Below, piece by piece: positions 1 to 9,693 of a stretch of 64,000 nucleotides of DNA (position 1 is its first letter; each line of letters begins with the position of its first letter). Source of the DNA: Verticillium longisporum. Taxonomy: Eukaryota; Ascomycota; Sordariomycetes; Glomerellales; Plectosphaerellaceae. Below the pieces are notes generated by a model. The model did no database searches and was not told the DNA's origin. It saw only the letters and a program-made list of their open reading frames with translations. The stretch is from NCBI GenBank assembly GCA_019188255.1, contig JAETXT010000008.1, forward strand, positions 2,170,001 through 2,234,000. The letters run 5' to 3'. A program made the translations under genes and the position numbers.

Positions 1-1195
1 CAAAGGCCCGGCTCCGGATCAAGGTTATTGTGCACCACGCGTCGCGTTCAACTCTTGGCGTATAAGTCCAGAACACCATGCGCATGGTCCTCTCTTCCTT
101 TTAGCGCCATGTGATGTCTGTGTGCCTCCCAAAGCTGCACGCAGCGCCCATCACACCCGTAGCCATGAGCGAGGCACCAGGCGTGCCAGGGCGAGTGGAA
201 TGTTTATCCCCGGCGCAGGCGCCAGCGTGGGATTCCACTGTTCTGACTCGAGGCCCGCCATCGACGACACAGTCGAGACGATGCGCAACGAAAGGTCGGA
301 CGTCACTTTCGCTGCGAGCTAGGAAGCTGTTTATCGGGTGCGGGTTTATTTCGCCCTATTCCGATGCGTCTCCGCCTGATATATGTCAGGTTGGCGGGAC
401 CTGGTCGCCGGTTGACAGGTGGAACCATGATTCCGGACATGGCAGCAGTCTGGAAAGCTCGACAGTTTTGCATACGTATCATTCTTTTCCGGCGTTTCAA
501 TCTCACGGCAAGGATACGAGTAATCGCTGGGGCTGGAAAACCTGGCTGAAGTGGTTTAGCTGAAGAAAGGTTCTATTGGCTTGCCAGGGTTGTGGAATCG
601 ACTATCACAAACAGCCTGGGCCATGTGTACGTCTACATTCTCCAGCAGATGCGAGATAAGAGAGGTTGTGGGTAAGTAGTGATTAGTAGACTTTGCGTGC
701 TGCGAATACACGATGGGCAATGACTATACCGCCACGACTTCGCACCTCTTTTGCATTTTGAGCTTGCCAAGATAGAAAGGCAGGCATCTTTGTGCGCACT
801 GCAAGAATGCCTGGTCCTCATCCGAAAGCACGAGCCGATGCCTATATAATTACATCTCGCTACGGCGATGTTGCATTATGTCGAGCAGAAAAATTGCCAG
901 AACAGGAAATATTGTAACAGACAACGTGGTGTTGAAACTCTTAAGCTTTCGTTGTCGGAGCACCGACAATTTCTTGGTCACCCTAGCCTTCGCAACATTG
1001 AATATAGGTCACATTCCCGCAGCTTTGTTTTACTACCTACCTGTACGGAGAGTCTCCTTTTCAGGAATACTTCAATGGAATCATCAAACTTCGTCTCTTG
1101 AAGCTTTCTCTTGATGCCGCACCATGGAAGAAAGCATTCACTTGACTCGTACGGCATAAACAGTCAAGTTGACATCCTCGACAACCGTAATGCCC
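1..1195. other. Gene-free left edge
   Basis: No reading frame here has recognisable domain content or a credible splice pattern on either strand. The segment lies beyond the 3' end of the GH31 gene and probably holds its terminator and intergenic DNA. Short open frames between 111 and 1114 overlap one another in several frames and look like chance. Confidence 0.5.
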
Positions 1196-3190
1196 TCATT
1201 CCCTGACAAACACGGGCATCCACTCCAGTGGGGCATCAACTTCGATCCATTGACCGCCGGAAAAACGTTCCTCTTTGCCCTCCTGCAAAGACTTCCACTC
1301 GCCGCTGGCCAGCTTCGGTAGGTAGACTTTCGTCCGTCTCGCACCCTCCTGCAGGACCGGGCAGCACAGATACTTGTCGCCATACATGTACTGCTGCCCG
1401 ATTCTCCAACACTCCTGGTCTTCGGGGAACTCGTAGAAGAGCATGCGCATGACCGGCGTGCCCTTCTTGTGCGCCTGCTTCATCAGCTCCCTCGTATACT
1501 CCCTCAAGGTCTCCCGTAGGAACATGTACTTTTTGCAAATCTCATACACCTCCTCTCCGTAGGACCAGACCTCGTTCGGCGCGCCGCTGAGGCACGCGGC
1601 GCCCCCCGTCGTGCCGTGCTGCGGCTGCATCGGCTCCCGGAACCCGTGGAGGCGCATGACGGGACAAAAGGCGCCCCACTGGAACCACCGCACAAAGAGC
1701 TCCCGGAACTTGGGGTCCGTGGGGTCGCCGCCGTGGAAGCCCCCGATATCCGTCGTCCACCACGGCAGGCCGGCGACGCCCATGTGCAGGCCGGCGGCGA
1801 CCTGGTTGCGCAGACTGATCCACGAGGAGCCAATGTCGCCGCTCCAGACGAGGGCGCCGTACTTTTGGCTGCCGGCCCACGCGCAGCGCAGCAGGTTGAC
1901 AATGTTGTCCTGGCCCTCGGCGCATATGCCCTCGTAGAAGGCGCGGACGTACTCAAGCGCGTACAGCTTCCCGACGGCGGTGTTGGGGCGCGCTTGGTAG
2001 TGGTAGTTGTCAAAGTCGTAAATCTTGTACTCGGGCTCGGCCTCGTCGAGCCAGAAGATGCGGATGCCCTTGTCGTAGTAGTTCTTCTTGGCCTTTTGCC
2101 AGACGTAATCGCGCGACCCGGGGTGCGTCGCGTCAAAGTGCACCGTGTTGCCCATGAAGTCCATGGCCGCGCGGATGCCCCTATCGACGCGGATGAGATA
2201 GCCCTTCTCGAGCATCTCGCGGTAGTTCTCGCTGCGCTTGTCGACGGTGGGCCAGATGCTGACCATGAGCTCAATCTTCAGCGCCCGCAGCTCGGCGATC
2301 ATGGCGTCGGGGTCGGGCCAGTAGGTGGGGTCGAAGCGCCAGTCGCCCTGCGTGGGCCAGTGGAAGAAGTCGATGACGATGAGGTCGATGGGGAGCTCGC
2401 GGCGGCGGTACTCGCGGGCAACGGAGAGGAGCTCCTCCTGGGTCTGATAGCGGAGCTTGCACTGCCAAAATCCCAGCATGAATTCGGGTGCCAAGGGGAC
2501 CTTTCCCGTAGCGTCGGCGTAGGCCTCGACGATGGCGGCGGGCGTGTCACCGGCGACGATCCAGTAGTCGAGTGTTGTCGTGGATCGCGCGTCAAAGGAC
2601 ATGATGTTGCGGCCGAGAAACGCTCTGCCAATGGATGGGTTATTCCAAAGTAGGCCGTAGCCGAGGGAGCTCAAGGCAAAGGGCACGGAGGCCTGCGAGT
2701 TGCGGTGGGCGAGCTCGAGGTCATGGCCCTTGAGGTCGAGAAATGGCTGTTGGTACTGGCCCATGCCGAAAAGCTTCTCGTCTGGATCGACGGATTCAAA
2801 ACGAGCAGTCAGGTGGTAGCTGTCGCTGTTGGCGAGGGGCTTGAACTCGCGAGCCTCGACATTGAGGGCGCTGCACTTGGGGTCGCGGACATCTTTGCGG
2901 GCGCGGGTGTACTCCTCGAGCAGCAGATCGCCCTTTGCATTGTGTACAGTAATTTTGCCTGCCTTGGTGATGGAGGCTTTGACGTTGCCGTTCTCGAGCG
3001 TGCCACCGCTCTGCTCGTCAATGGTAATCTTGGGCGTAGCTGCGGCAGGCTTCAGCAGGGCCCAATCCTCGTCAGGCATCTCCCGAGCGCGGGTCGAGCG
3101 GATGCGCAGGGCGTTGGCACCCCATGGCTGGATCCAGAGCGTCTCGGCATCGAACTTGAAGACGAGCTTGTCGTCGATTGCCTGGAGCAT
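1196..3190 (-). CDS. GH31 alpha-xylosidase-like glycoside hydrolase
   Basis: Intronless 664-residue protein of glycoside hydrolase family 31, closest in layout to bacterial YicI-type alpha-xylosidases. These remove alpha-linked xylose from xyloglucan oligosaccharides with retention of configuration. The N-terminal beta-sandwich is followed by a TIM barrel. The nucleophile motif is visible as WLDEAEPE (the Asp of W-x-D) and the acid/base region as WSGDIGSSW. Other GH31 marks are PLAPEFMLGFWQCK, the (D)FFHWPTQGDW substrate loop and LPWWTTDIGGFHGG. A C-terminal beta domain ends in PVFVRE. I see no signal peptide, so a cytosolic enzyme acting on imported oligosaccharides is inferred. The start is the first Met (MLQAIDDK) after an upstream stop and fits the family N-terminus. 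Substrate (xylose versus glucose) is not settled by sequence alone. Confidence 0.93.
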   Translation of the reverse strand: MLQAIDDKLVFKFDAETLWIQPWGANALRIRSTRAREMPDEDWALLKPAAATPKITIDEQSGGTLENGNVKASITKAGKITVHNAKGDLLLEEYTRARKDVRDPKCSALNVEAREFKPLANSDSYHLTARFESVDPDEKLFGMGQYQQPFLDLKGHDLELAHRNSQASVPFALSSLGYGLLWNNPSIGRAFLGRNIMSFDARSTTTLDYWIVAGDTPAAIVEAYADATGKVPLAPEFMLGFWQCKLRYQTQEELLSVAREYRRRELPIDLIVIDFFHWPTQGDWRFDPTYWPDPDAMIAELRALKIELMVSIWPTVDKRSENYREMLEKGYLIRVDRGIRAAMDFMGNTVHFDATHPGSRDYVWQKAKKNYYDKGIRIFWLDEAEPEYKIYDFDNYHYQARPNTAVGKLYALEYVRAFYEGICAEGQDNIVNLLRCAWAGSQKYGALVWSGDIGSSWISLRNQVAAGLHMGVAGLPWWTTDIGGFHGGDPTDPKFRELFVRWFQWGAFCPVMRLHGFREPMQPQHGTTGGAACLSGAPNEVWSYGEEVYEICKKYMFLRETLREYTRELMKQAHKKGTPVMRMLFYEFPEDQECWRIGQQYMYGDKYLCCPVLQEGARRTKVYLPKLASGEWKSLQEGKEERFSGGQWIEVDAPLEWMPVFVRE

Positions 3191-4280
3191 GTTGATGTCT
3201 CGTGGTAATGCGATGATGATGATGGCGATAAATGCTTTTGCTCAGGTGCCTGGTCGAGGAGGGGATGAGGAGGAAGGAGAGGCCATCGTCGTCGTCGAGG
3301 ACTCGAAGGAACCCTTTATGTTCAGGAACCCCTCACGTTTCCTCTCTCTGCATCCAGTCGCCATATCGTGAAGCACGTCTGCGGTTTAGGGGACCTGTCA
3401 ATGGGCATCTGGTAGTTGTAGCAATCTCGACCAGGCGATGCCTCGCACGTCAGCCTCGCCAATGGGCGTCGTGGAAAGCCGCTGTCGGGCTTCAGGGGGG
3501 TTTCGGCGAGGAAAAGCCCATCTACAGCGGGTTCAGCGCTAGAACTGCGGGGTAGGCTGCTAAACCACACTCCGCTCAGCCGCTGGCGCCCGGCTCCAGG
3601 GGTTGCCCATGTCTGCCCGTGCATTCGGAGGCCTGTTTGCCAGCATCTTGGACCTCCCTTTGGAAGTCTCCGTGAGGTGTGCTTGGGATGCTCAACCCCG
3701 TTCGTCACTGCCGGCGTGGGTGAGGCTAGCAGAGTATGCTCCATATCATGAATTGATTGTTTGTACCCGTAAGTTGCCGCTCGCTCCAGTCACATGCAGG
3801 CTCGCTCCAGTCACATGCAGGCTCGCTCCAGTCACATGCAGACTGACTGATACTGGCTTAGGTACCTAATGATGCATGCCTCGAAGGCTTCTGAGGGGAA
3901 GCCGAAGCACCAACCTGCAGCAGTCAGCCGCCACACCTCCAGCCAGCCAGCCAGCCTCTGTTCAGCATCGTTGCTCAACAGTACTAGTCGCAGCAATCTT
4001 GTCAACGTCTACGAATCCTTTTGCTTCCTATTGCGTGTTGCCGTGGTGCTGACTCAGGCGGGGCGTCCGTGGCTTGTTCTTGTAAGGCATACTCAGCTGG
4101 ATCATACATGCCTCACCACCTTCGCAGGCGACTGGGTGGTATCATGTGTCAAAACATCTGTCTGGTGAAGTACAAGAACATGGTGGACAGCCTGGTAAAC
4201 GGAGCACCAGAGAAAAAGGAGCAGGGAAACAGGGTCCGGCCTTCACTCCTCTCATTGCGTCCACCTTGTAAAGCATCGCC
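3191..4280. other. Intergenic region between GH31 and SnoaL-like genes
   Basis: Upstream region of the GH31 gene on the minus strand and of the SnoaL-like gene on the plus strand, so a shared divergent promoter area. It contains a 3x21-bp tandem repeat (3779-3841) and a TAGGTACCTA palindrome near 3859. No convincing coding sequence was found. Confidence 0.5.
3779..3841. repeat. Three perfect 21-bp tandem copies
   Basis: Unit GCTCGCTCCAGTCACATGCA plus G, repeated three times head to tail without mismatch at 3779-3799, 3800-3820 and 3821-3841. It sits in the divergent promoter region between two genes and is immediately followed by a short CTGACTGA stretch and a TAGGTACCTA palindrome. Confidence 0.95.
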
Positions 4281-4733
4281 ATGTCAGCTCCAGACCACAT
4301 CGCCATCTCCCTCACATCACCTCCCGCGAGAGACACAATGTTCACCCTGACAACACGCTCCATTACCTTCCTCTCGATCAACAACCCACAAGTCCGCCTC
4401 AAGGCCATCGAGACAATCTTCGCCCCCGACGCTGTGTGGTTTGACTCGGATGGCAGTGCGCACCACGGACACGACGGCGTGCTTGCGCACTCGACCATCG
4501 TTATGAACCAGCAGGATGGCACCGTCCACAGCCCCGCAGAAGACATCAAGGTGTGCCAGAACATGGCGACGTCGCGCTGGAAGGTCGTGCCAGAAGGGAC
4601 CGAGGGGAATCCCGGGCAGGCGCCGTCTCAACTGGGTGGCAATGTCATTGTTGTGGAGGGTGCAAAGATCAAGGTCTTATGGTCGTATCTCGACAATTTC
4701 CAGCCACCGCTGAGGCCGTCGCCTGAAGGATAA
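4281..4733 (+). CDS. Small NTF2/SnoaL-like fold protein
   Basis: Intronless 150-residue protein. The pattern of an N-terminal helix (TFLSINNPQVRLKAIETIF), then FAPDAVWFDSDGSAHHGHDG, then a central helix and a C-terminal strand IKVLWSYLDNF is typical of the SnoaL-like branch of the NTF2 superfamily, whose members bind small hydrophobic ligands or act as cyclases or isomerases. A second in-frame Met at residue 20 (MFTLTTRS) could be the real start and would trim the poorly ordered leader. No signal peptide. Substrate unknown; neighbours give no pathway hint. Family assignment rests on fold-like motifs and not on a catalytic residue. Confidence 0.7.
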   Translation: MSAPDHIAISLTSPPARDTMFTLTTRSITFLSINNPQVRLKAIETIFAPDAVWFDSDGSAHHGHDGVLAHSTIVMNQQDGTVHSPAEDIKVCQNMATSRWKVVPEGTEGNPGQAPSQLGGNVIVVEGAKIKVLWSYLDNFQPPLRPSPEG

Positions 4734-5392
4734 TTGTGAGATGCATGTACAGGCGAGGTGGACGAGGTTGACAATCGAGTGTTGCATGCATCGGGATCAT
4801 TTCCCACAGTCTGTAGGCAATGAATCGTTCATCATGCTCGCGACAAATTGACGCTCATTCTTCAAATCTCACAGGAAATGCCGTTGGTTTCACTATCCAT
4901 AGGCGACAATGCTTTCTTGAATCGGGTGTCATCGGAACAAAGACACCTTAGAAACGGCGAACTCTGGAGAGAGGACGGGCAATGTAGCCCTTCGATGAGC
5001 CCAAGATCCTACCTGTCGGCCTGAGACCTATGACGAGTGTCGATCAGGGCCACCGCTGGCGCAATGTCGGCGAAGCAGGAGCAAACGCCCCTCCACCAAT
5101 GACAGACACCAATGGGCCCAACGTCGTCATCATGATGGGATGGCAGTGACGACAGTGAGCGCCTGCCGTTCGATAAGGGACCCGAGTAGCTGCCTGTTTA
5201 CCTCAGGTTCCTACCTAGGTAATGAGCTCTTGCTTCGAATCTAGATACTACATTATCCCTTCTGCTGCCAGTCTGCATCACAAAGTGTGTCTGCCTCGAT
5301 CGACTCCCACCTATTGACCAGCCTCCATCATCAGCTACACAACCAAGCCATCACACATCAACATAACTCATTCAACACCAACACCGAGAAAC
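4734..5392. other. Promoter region of the small mitochondrial protein
   Basis: No gene seen. A CCTACCTAGGTAATG palindrome-containing stretch at about 5212 lies some 180 bp upstream of the start at 5393 and is one of several TACCTA/TAGGTA elements in this window. Confidence 0.4.
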
Positions 5393-5833
5393 ATGAATCG
5401 ATCCCTCCTTCGCCTGCGGCTCACGGCCATCCATCTGACCAAGCCCGCCGTGGCGAGCATCTTGCGGCCCTCAACCTTTGCCCCTTGCCTTCAGCCTATC
5501 ACCCGGACAGCCACCTTTGCCGACGAGCCTCCGACGAAACATCTTGGCGGCTCCGCCATTGACGACAGCCTCGCAGACGGCGATGCTCGCGGTCGCACAG
5601 GTGGCGGTGATGGTCTCGAAAGCTCCCAGAACGCGCCCAGGCCGCCCAAGGTTGACAGCGGCGCGCTGCCCCAGGGCAAGGACAAGGGCCTGACGAAGGA
5701 GCAGCAAGAGGAAGTCGACCAGCACAACAAGGAGTTTGAGGCCACGCGAGAGGCAGCTTCTGCAGCACCGGAGCAGGACAAGGTCAGCAAGGATTTTTGG
5801 TCGTCTAACGATGGCAAGTCGGTCAAGAAGTAG
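5393..5833 (+). CDS. Small mitochondrial-type hypothetical protein
   Basis: Intronless 146-residue protein without a named family that I recognise. The first about 45 residues (MNRSLLRLRLTAIHLTKPAV...) are rich in Arg, Leu and Ser and almost free of acidic residues, a classic amphipathic mitochondrial presequence. The remainder is hydrophilic and charged, with a Gly/Asp-rich stretch and a predicted helix LTKEQQEEVDQHNKEFEATREA, ending in a Lys-rich tail. Its layout is that of small conserved mitochondrial matrix proteins of filamentous fungi. It converges with the aldolase gene, leaving only about 160 bp between stop codons. Confidence 0.75.
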   Translation: MNRSLLRLRLTAIHLTKPAVASILRPSTFAPCLQPITRTATFADEPPTKHLGGSAIDDSLADGDARGRTGGGDGLESSQNAPRPPKVDSGALPQGKDKGLTKEQQEEVDQHNKEFEATREAASAAPEQDKVSKDFWSSNDGKSVKK

Positions 5834-5992
5834 GGTCAGCGCGTAAGGCGCAGGAATGATAGAAGCATGAATCCATTGTTTGATACCCCGAATGCTGTTT
5901 CGCACTCACTTCCGTCTTCTTGAAAGGCGATGGTCTATAATTACTGCCTACTACATCCGTCTCGTCTCTACAACTAACCAAATTACACAACC

Positions 5993-6925
5993 TCACAGCT
6001 TGTTCTCAAGGTCAACCACCTTTTGGATGGCATCGACGCCCGCCGCAAACACGGCATCGGACACCGTCGGTAGCGGTGCCCTCGCTCGGGGGTTACCATA
6101 GCCAAACCACTTGCCGACCGCCGCCTTGACGCCCGAAATACCCCCCTTCTGCAGCGCCCAGTCCGCCACGGACAACAACTTCTGGATCTCCTGCGCCTTG
6201 GCCAGTTCTCCGGCCTGATACAGCCGCACGAGCTCAATGTGCAACTTTGGCACCACGTTCGCCAGCGCCGAGATGGCTCCCTGGCCACCGACCACGAGCC
6301 CCGGCAGCAAAAAGTCGCCCTTTCCGACGAGCGGCGCAAACCGCGCGGCGTCAAACTCGGCCGACAGCCGCTGCAGCTTGCCAATGTTGCCGCACGTCAG
6401 CTTGACGCCGACAATCTGCGGCGCCTCGCGCGCGAGCTCGCCAATGATGTCCGAGTCGAGGTCGATGCCCGACCGCACGCCGGGGAAGTTGTACAGCACG
6501 ATCGGCAGCGGCGACTGCGCGGCGACGTCGAGAAAGTAGCTCTTGAGCACAGGCTTGGTCATGGCGGCGGCCCAGTAGTTGGGCGGCAGCACGAGCGCGT
6601 GATCGGCGCCCGCGGCGTGGGCCGCACGCAGCGCCTGCACCGTCTCGCGCACGCTGTTGGCGCTGCAGCCCGCCATGATGGTCGCCTTGGAGCCCTTCTG
6701 AGTGATGAGGCGGCGCGCGGCCTTGATGACCTCGACCTTTTCCTCCGGCAGCAGGTGCGTTGCCTCGCCGTTGCTGCCGTGGATCACGAGGCCTGTCACG
6801 CCCGCGTCGAGGAGGCGGGAGAGGTGCTGTTCTGTCGCGGCAAAGTCGATCGATTCGTCTTCTGCGAAGAAGGTGACGGCTGGTGTGTAGATGCCGAAAG
6901 GCGGGGGGCTAAAGGTTTGCGACAT
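5993..6925 (-). CDS. DHDPS/N-acetylneuraminate lyase family aldolase (HOGA-like)
   Basis: Intronless 310-residue TIM-barrel aldolase of the dihydrodipicolinate synthase family. The Schiff-base lysine is in IVGVKLTCGN, the catalytic tyrosine in IVLYNFPGVRSGIDL, and the pyruvate carboxylate-binding loop is HGSNGEATHL. Fungi make lysine through alpha-aminoadipate, so DHDPS activity itself is unlikely. Known fungal members cleave 4-hydroxy-2-oxoglutarate (to glyoxylate plus pyruvate) or 2-keto-3-deoxy sugar acids. The gene is divergent, about 600 bp away, from an aspartate-aminotransferase-like gene. That pairing favours the 4-hydroxy-2-oxoglutarate reading (inference). No targeting signal is obvious. 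Confidence 0.9.
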   Translation of the reverse strand: MSQTFSPPPFGIYTPAVTFFAEDESIDFAATEQHLSRLLDAGVTGLVIHGSNGEATHLLPEEKVEVIKAARRLITQKGSKATIMAGCSANSVRETVQALRAAHAAGADHALVLPPNYWAAAMTKPVLKSYFLDVAAQSPLPIVLYNFPGVRSGIDLDSDIIGELAREAPQIVGVKLTCGNIGKLQRLSAEFDAARFAPLVGKGDFLLPGLVVGGQGAISALANVVPKLHIELVRLYQAGELAKAQEIQKLLSVADWALQKGGISGVKAAVGKWFGYGNPRARAPLPTVSDAVFAAGVDAIQKVVDLENKL

Positions 6926-7519
6926 GGTGACTGTCTTTGGTTTGAAGGACGAGGGTGGGAGACTGTCAGTAAGGTAGAAAGGGACGAATGCGATGAGTAC
7001 GTTGCAGTAATGATGCTGTCTGGTCCAATGATCGAGTTGTTCAATGTTAAATCTTTAGTCGTCACTGGAGCATCATGGGAGACGCCTCTTTATGAACGAC
7101 GTGACCTGTCTCATCCGACGCGAGCAACCGACCGATTTGACAGCTTGTCCACCGCCCCCGCCGGACCGGCTGCCCCTCCGATACTCTCGCCATGGGCGCA
7201 CCATTACACAATCAGATACATGGCGATTGGCGCGATGCCGGTGACCATGAAGCCTCAGACGGGGTCTGCGGGGCAGACGCGGGTCCGACAGAGATAGTGT
7301 CGGGATCGCTGCCGAAGGACCCCTCCCAACTTCGGTTCCTGTTCCGAAAGACCCCTCCACATCCGAGGCGAAGGGTCACAAACTGATATCCGACTGATCG
7401 CAATGTAGGGGCGTCTCATCTACACAAGCCTCGCCGCGTCACAATTGCTTGCTCCTGTGTACTACCATCCTTTCATCACCCACAATCTTTGCAAACGAAG
7501 CCTCCAGAACACGTCTCGA

Positions 7520-8840
7520 ATGACTGCGGCGCGACAATCGGCCTTCCAGGCCGCCGAATATATCCCCCCAGATGCCATATTCGACGTCACGAGACGATAC
7601 CTCGCCGACACAGACGCCAACAAGATCAATCTTGGCCAAGGCACATACCGTGACGAGAACGGCCAGCCATGGATTCTCCCATCAGTAAAGCTGGCAAAGG
7701 AGAAGATCGGCAATGTCGGCCATGAATACCTGCCCATCGCCGGCCTTAAGTCCCTCCGAGACGAAGCGACAAAGCTCGTCTTCTCGGGTACGAAAGCCTT
7801 CAACGAGGACCGCGTGAGCAACCATATACAGCCCAGCACATTTGACCTCCCACTCACCCAATCCTGCAGATCGCCTCCTGCCAGGCCCTTTCCGGCACCG
7901 GCGCCCTTCTCTTGGCAGGCCTCACCCTCAAGCGCAGCAGCAGCATCAAAAACATCTACATCACCGAGCCGACCTGGTCCAACCACGACTTGCTGTTTGC
8001 CTCCCAGGGCTTCCAGGTCAAAAAGCTGCCCTACTACAAGGATGGGGCTTTCGACTTTGACGCCTACATCGCAGCCCTGAGGGCCGCCGAGCCGTCCTCG
8101 GCCGTCATCCTGCATGCCTGCGCCCACAACCCCACGGGCTGCGACCCGTCGGCCGAGCAGTGGAAGGCGATCGCCGACGTGATTATCGAGCGCGGCATCC
8201 TCCCCGTGTTTGATGCCGCATACCTCGGGTTCAACTCTGGCTCGGTCGACAAGGACGCGTGGGCGATTCGGTACTTTGTCGAGGACCTGGGCCTCGAGGC
8301 TGCCGTCTGCCTCTCCTTTGCGAAGAACATGGGTCTCTACGGCGAGCGTGTCGGTCTCGTCGCTTTTGTATTGAGTGACTCTGAGGTGGCGCGTGCCGTG
8401 GGGTCGATCCTCGAGAACGTCCAGCGCTCGACAGTGTCCAATCCGCCAGTCTATGGCGCGAGGATCGCCGCGACGGTGCTCGAAACGCCGGACATCAGAG
8501 ACCAGTGGGCCAAAGACCTCATCACCATGTCTGGCAGGATACGGTCGATTCGGCAGACGCTTTTCGATGAGCTGGTGAGGCTGCAGACGCCTGGTGACTG
8601 GTCCCACTTGGTCAAGCAGAGTGGCATGTTTGGATACACTGGCATCAGCCGAGCTCAGGTGCAGCTTCTTGAAGGTAAGATTTCAGCATGGCCTGCATGT
8701 CGTTGAAACTGGACTGACCTGTGCCAGCCGAGTTTCATGTCTACATGGCGGACACATCTCGAATCTCCATTGCAGGCCTTAACGATGCCAATGTCAATCG
8801 GTTTGCAAGTGCGTTGAATCAGGTAGTCAGAAGGTCATAG
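7520..8840 (+). CDS. Aspartate-aminotransferase-like PLP enzyme (class I/II)
   Basis: Three exons, 7520-7813, 7870-8674 and 8728-8840, joined by GT-AG introns of 56 and 53 nt, give 403 residues. The PLP lysine is in SFAKNMGLYGERVG, the substrate/PLP region in HACAHNPTGCDPS, and the C-terminal domain closes with FHVYMADTSRISIAGL. Fold-type I aspartate aminotransferases move the amino group of aspartate, glutamate or related dicarboxylic amino acids. An in-frame Met at 7445 would add 25 residues (MLAPVYYHPFITHN...) that could be a mitochondrial leader; I use 7520 because residues after it align with the family N-terminus. Divergent from the HOGA-like aldolase, suggesting co-regulation. Confidence 0.88.
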
Positions 8841-8994
8841 GTGCATCCATAAGTTAAGATCTGCCAAGCATAGTCTAGGTTTCTCAACTCAGTGCAGTCA
8901 ACCTACAAAATTGGAGTCTGTCAAGGATTTAGGCCAGTAAGTAGGTGAAGGGTGGGGTATTTGCAAGGGAGAGAAAAGAAATCAAAAGGATTTC

Positions 8995-9142
8995 TCCATT
9001 GCCGGGTGCCGGCTTCGATCCCACAACCCCTCCACGCGCTTTCTGGCCTGCGCGCCCTCGCAACTAGAGGCATGCGATTTTCGGGTACTTATTTAGGTTG
9101 ACCTCTAGGACCACTACACCATGCGTCACGTTGTAGTGGTCC
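8995..9142 (-). other. tRNA-like relic with hairpin
   Basis: Read on the minus strand, TGGTGTAGTGG (9111-9121) resembles a pol III A box and GGATCGAAGCC (9011-9021) a B box, about 90 nt apart. The 5' and 3' ends do not form an acceptor stem, so a working tRNA is unlikely; a decayed or rearranged tRNA, or a tRNA-derived element, fits better. The 5' part is folded into an 11-bp perfect inverted repeat (9108-9118 with 9132-9142, 13-nt loop), and CTAGAGG/CCTCTAG (9064-9070, 9102-9108) pairs inside. Confidence 0.35.
9108..9142. repeat. 11-bp perfect inverted repeat
   Basis: GGACCACTACA and TGTAGTGGTCC are exact reverse complements separated by 13 nt. The left arm contains the complement of the A-box-like sequence of the tRNA-like relic, so the right arm is effectively a second partial inverted copy of it. 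Confidence 0.85.
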
Positions 9143-9693
9143 TTGTTGGGAAAGAGGTAGTTACTGGGGCCTATAGTCTTCAGAACGCGGTTGCCTGGTG
9201 GCGAGGCGGCCGGCCAGTGAATGGCGCAATTTCTGGGGTGGTGTGGTTCAGGTCATGTGAATGACCGTCTCTACAGTGCTGCCCTGTATTTGTGTCATCC
9301 GTTCGAAGATTCCTCAATGATTAAAGAAATCCAACCAACCTTGGCACAATCGGGAGCGGCGATCACCGTTCAAGAACACGGATTGAGTTCCATCATGCTA
9401 TGTTAATGTTATAATCCCACCATTCCCAGCAAATAAAACACGTAAAACCTTCTTCAACTGTTGCGTTAATAAGAAAACAACTTGGAAACAAAATCTCAAT
9501 GGGACTTTCCAGTGACAACTATGATCAAATACAAATATCCAAGTTGAACGAGCGTAGCTATAAGTACAGGCCTAATATCCCACATGATTCTGTAGTCGAC
9601 CCGATGTTGTAATAGGAAGCGCTTATTGCGTGTCTTCCAGATTCAAAAACCCAACTTCTCCCTCAAGTGCCTAGATGGTCGTGGAGTCCTCCT

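Noticed and set aside
1616..2653. 345-codon plus-strand open frame
   Set aside because: Exact antisense of the GH31 catalytic barrel; product is Val/Leu/Gly/Ala-rich as expected of a GC-rich shadow.
6239..7297. 352-codon plus-strand open frame
   Set aside because: Antisense of the aldolase gene extending by chance into its promoter.
7462..8607. 381-codon minus-strand open frame
   Set aside because: Antisense of the transaminase and runs across its intron; no motif.
9011..9121. Functional tRNA at the A/B-box-like relic
   Set aside because: Acceptor ends do not pair and the T stem has a mismatch.
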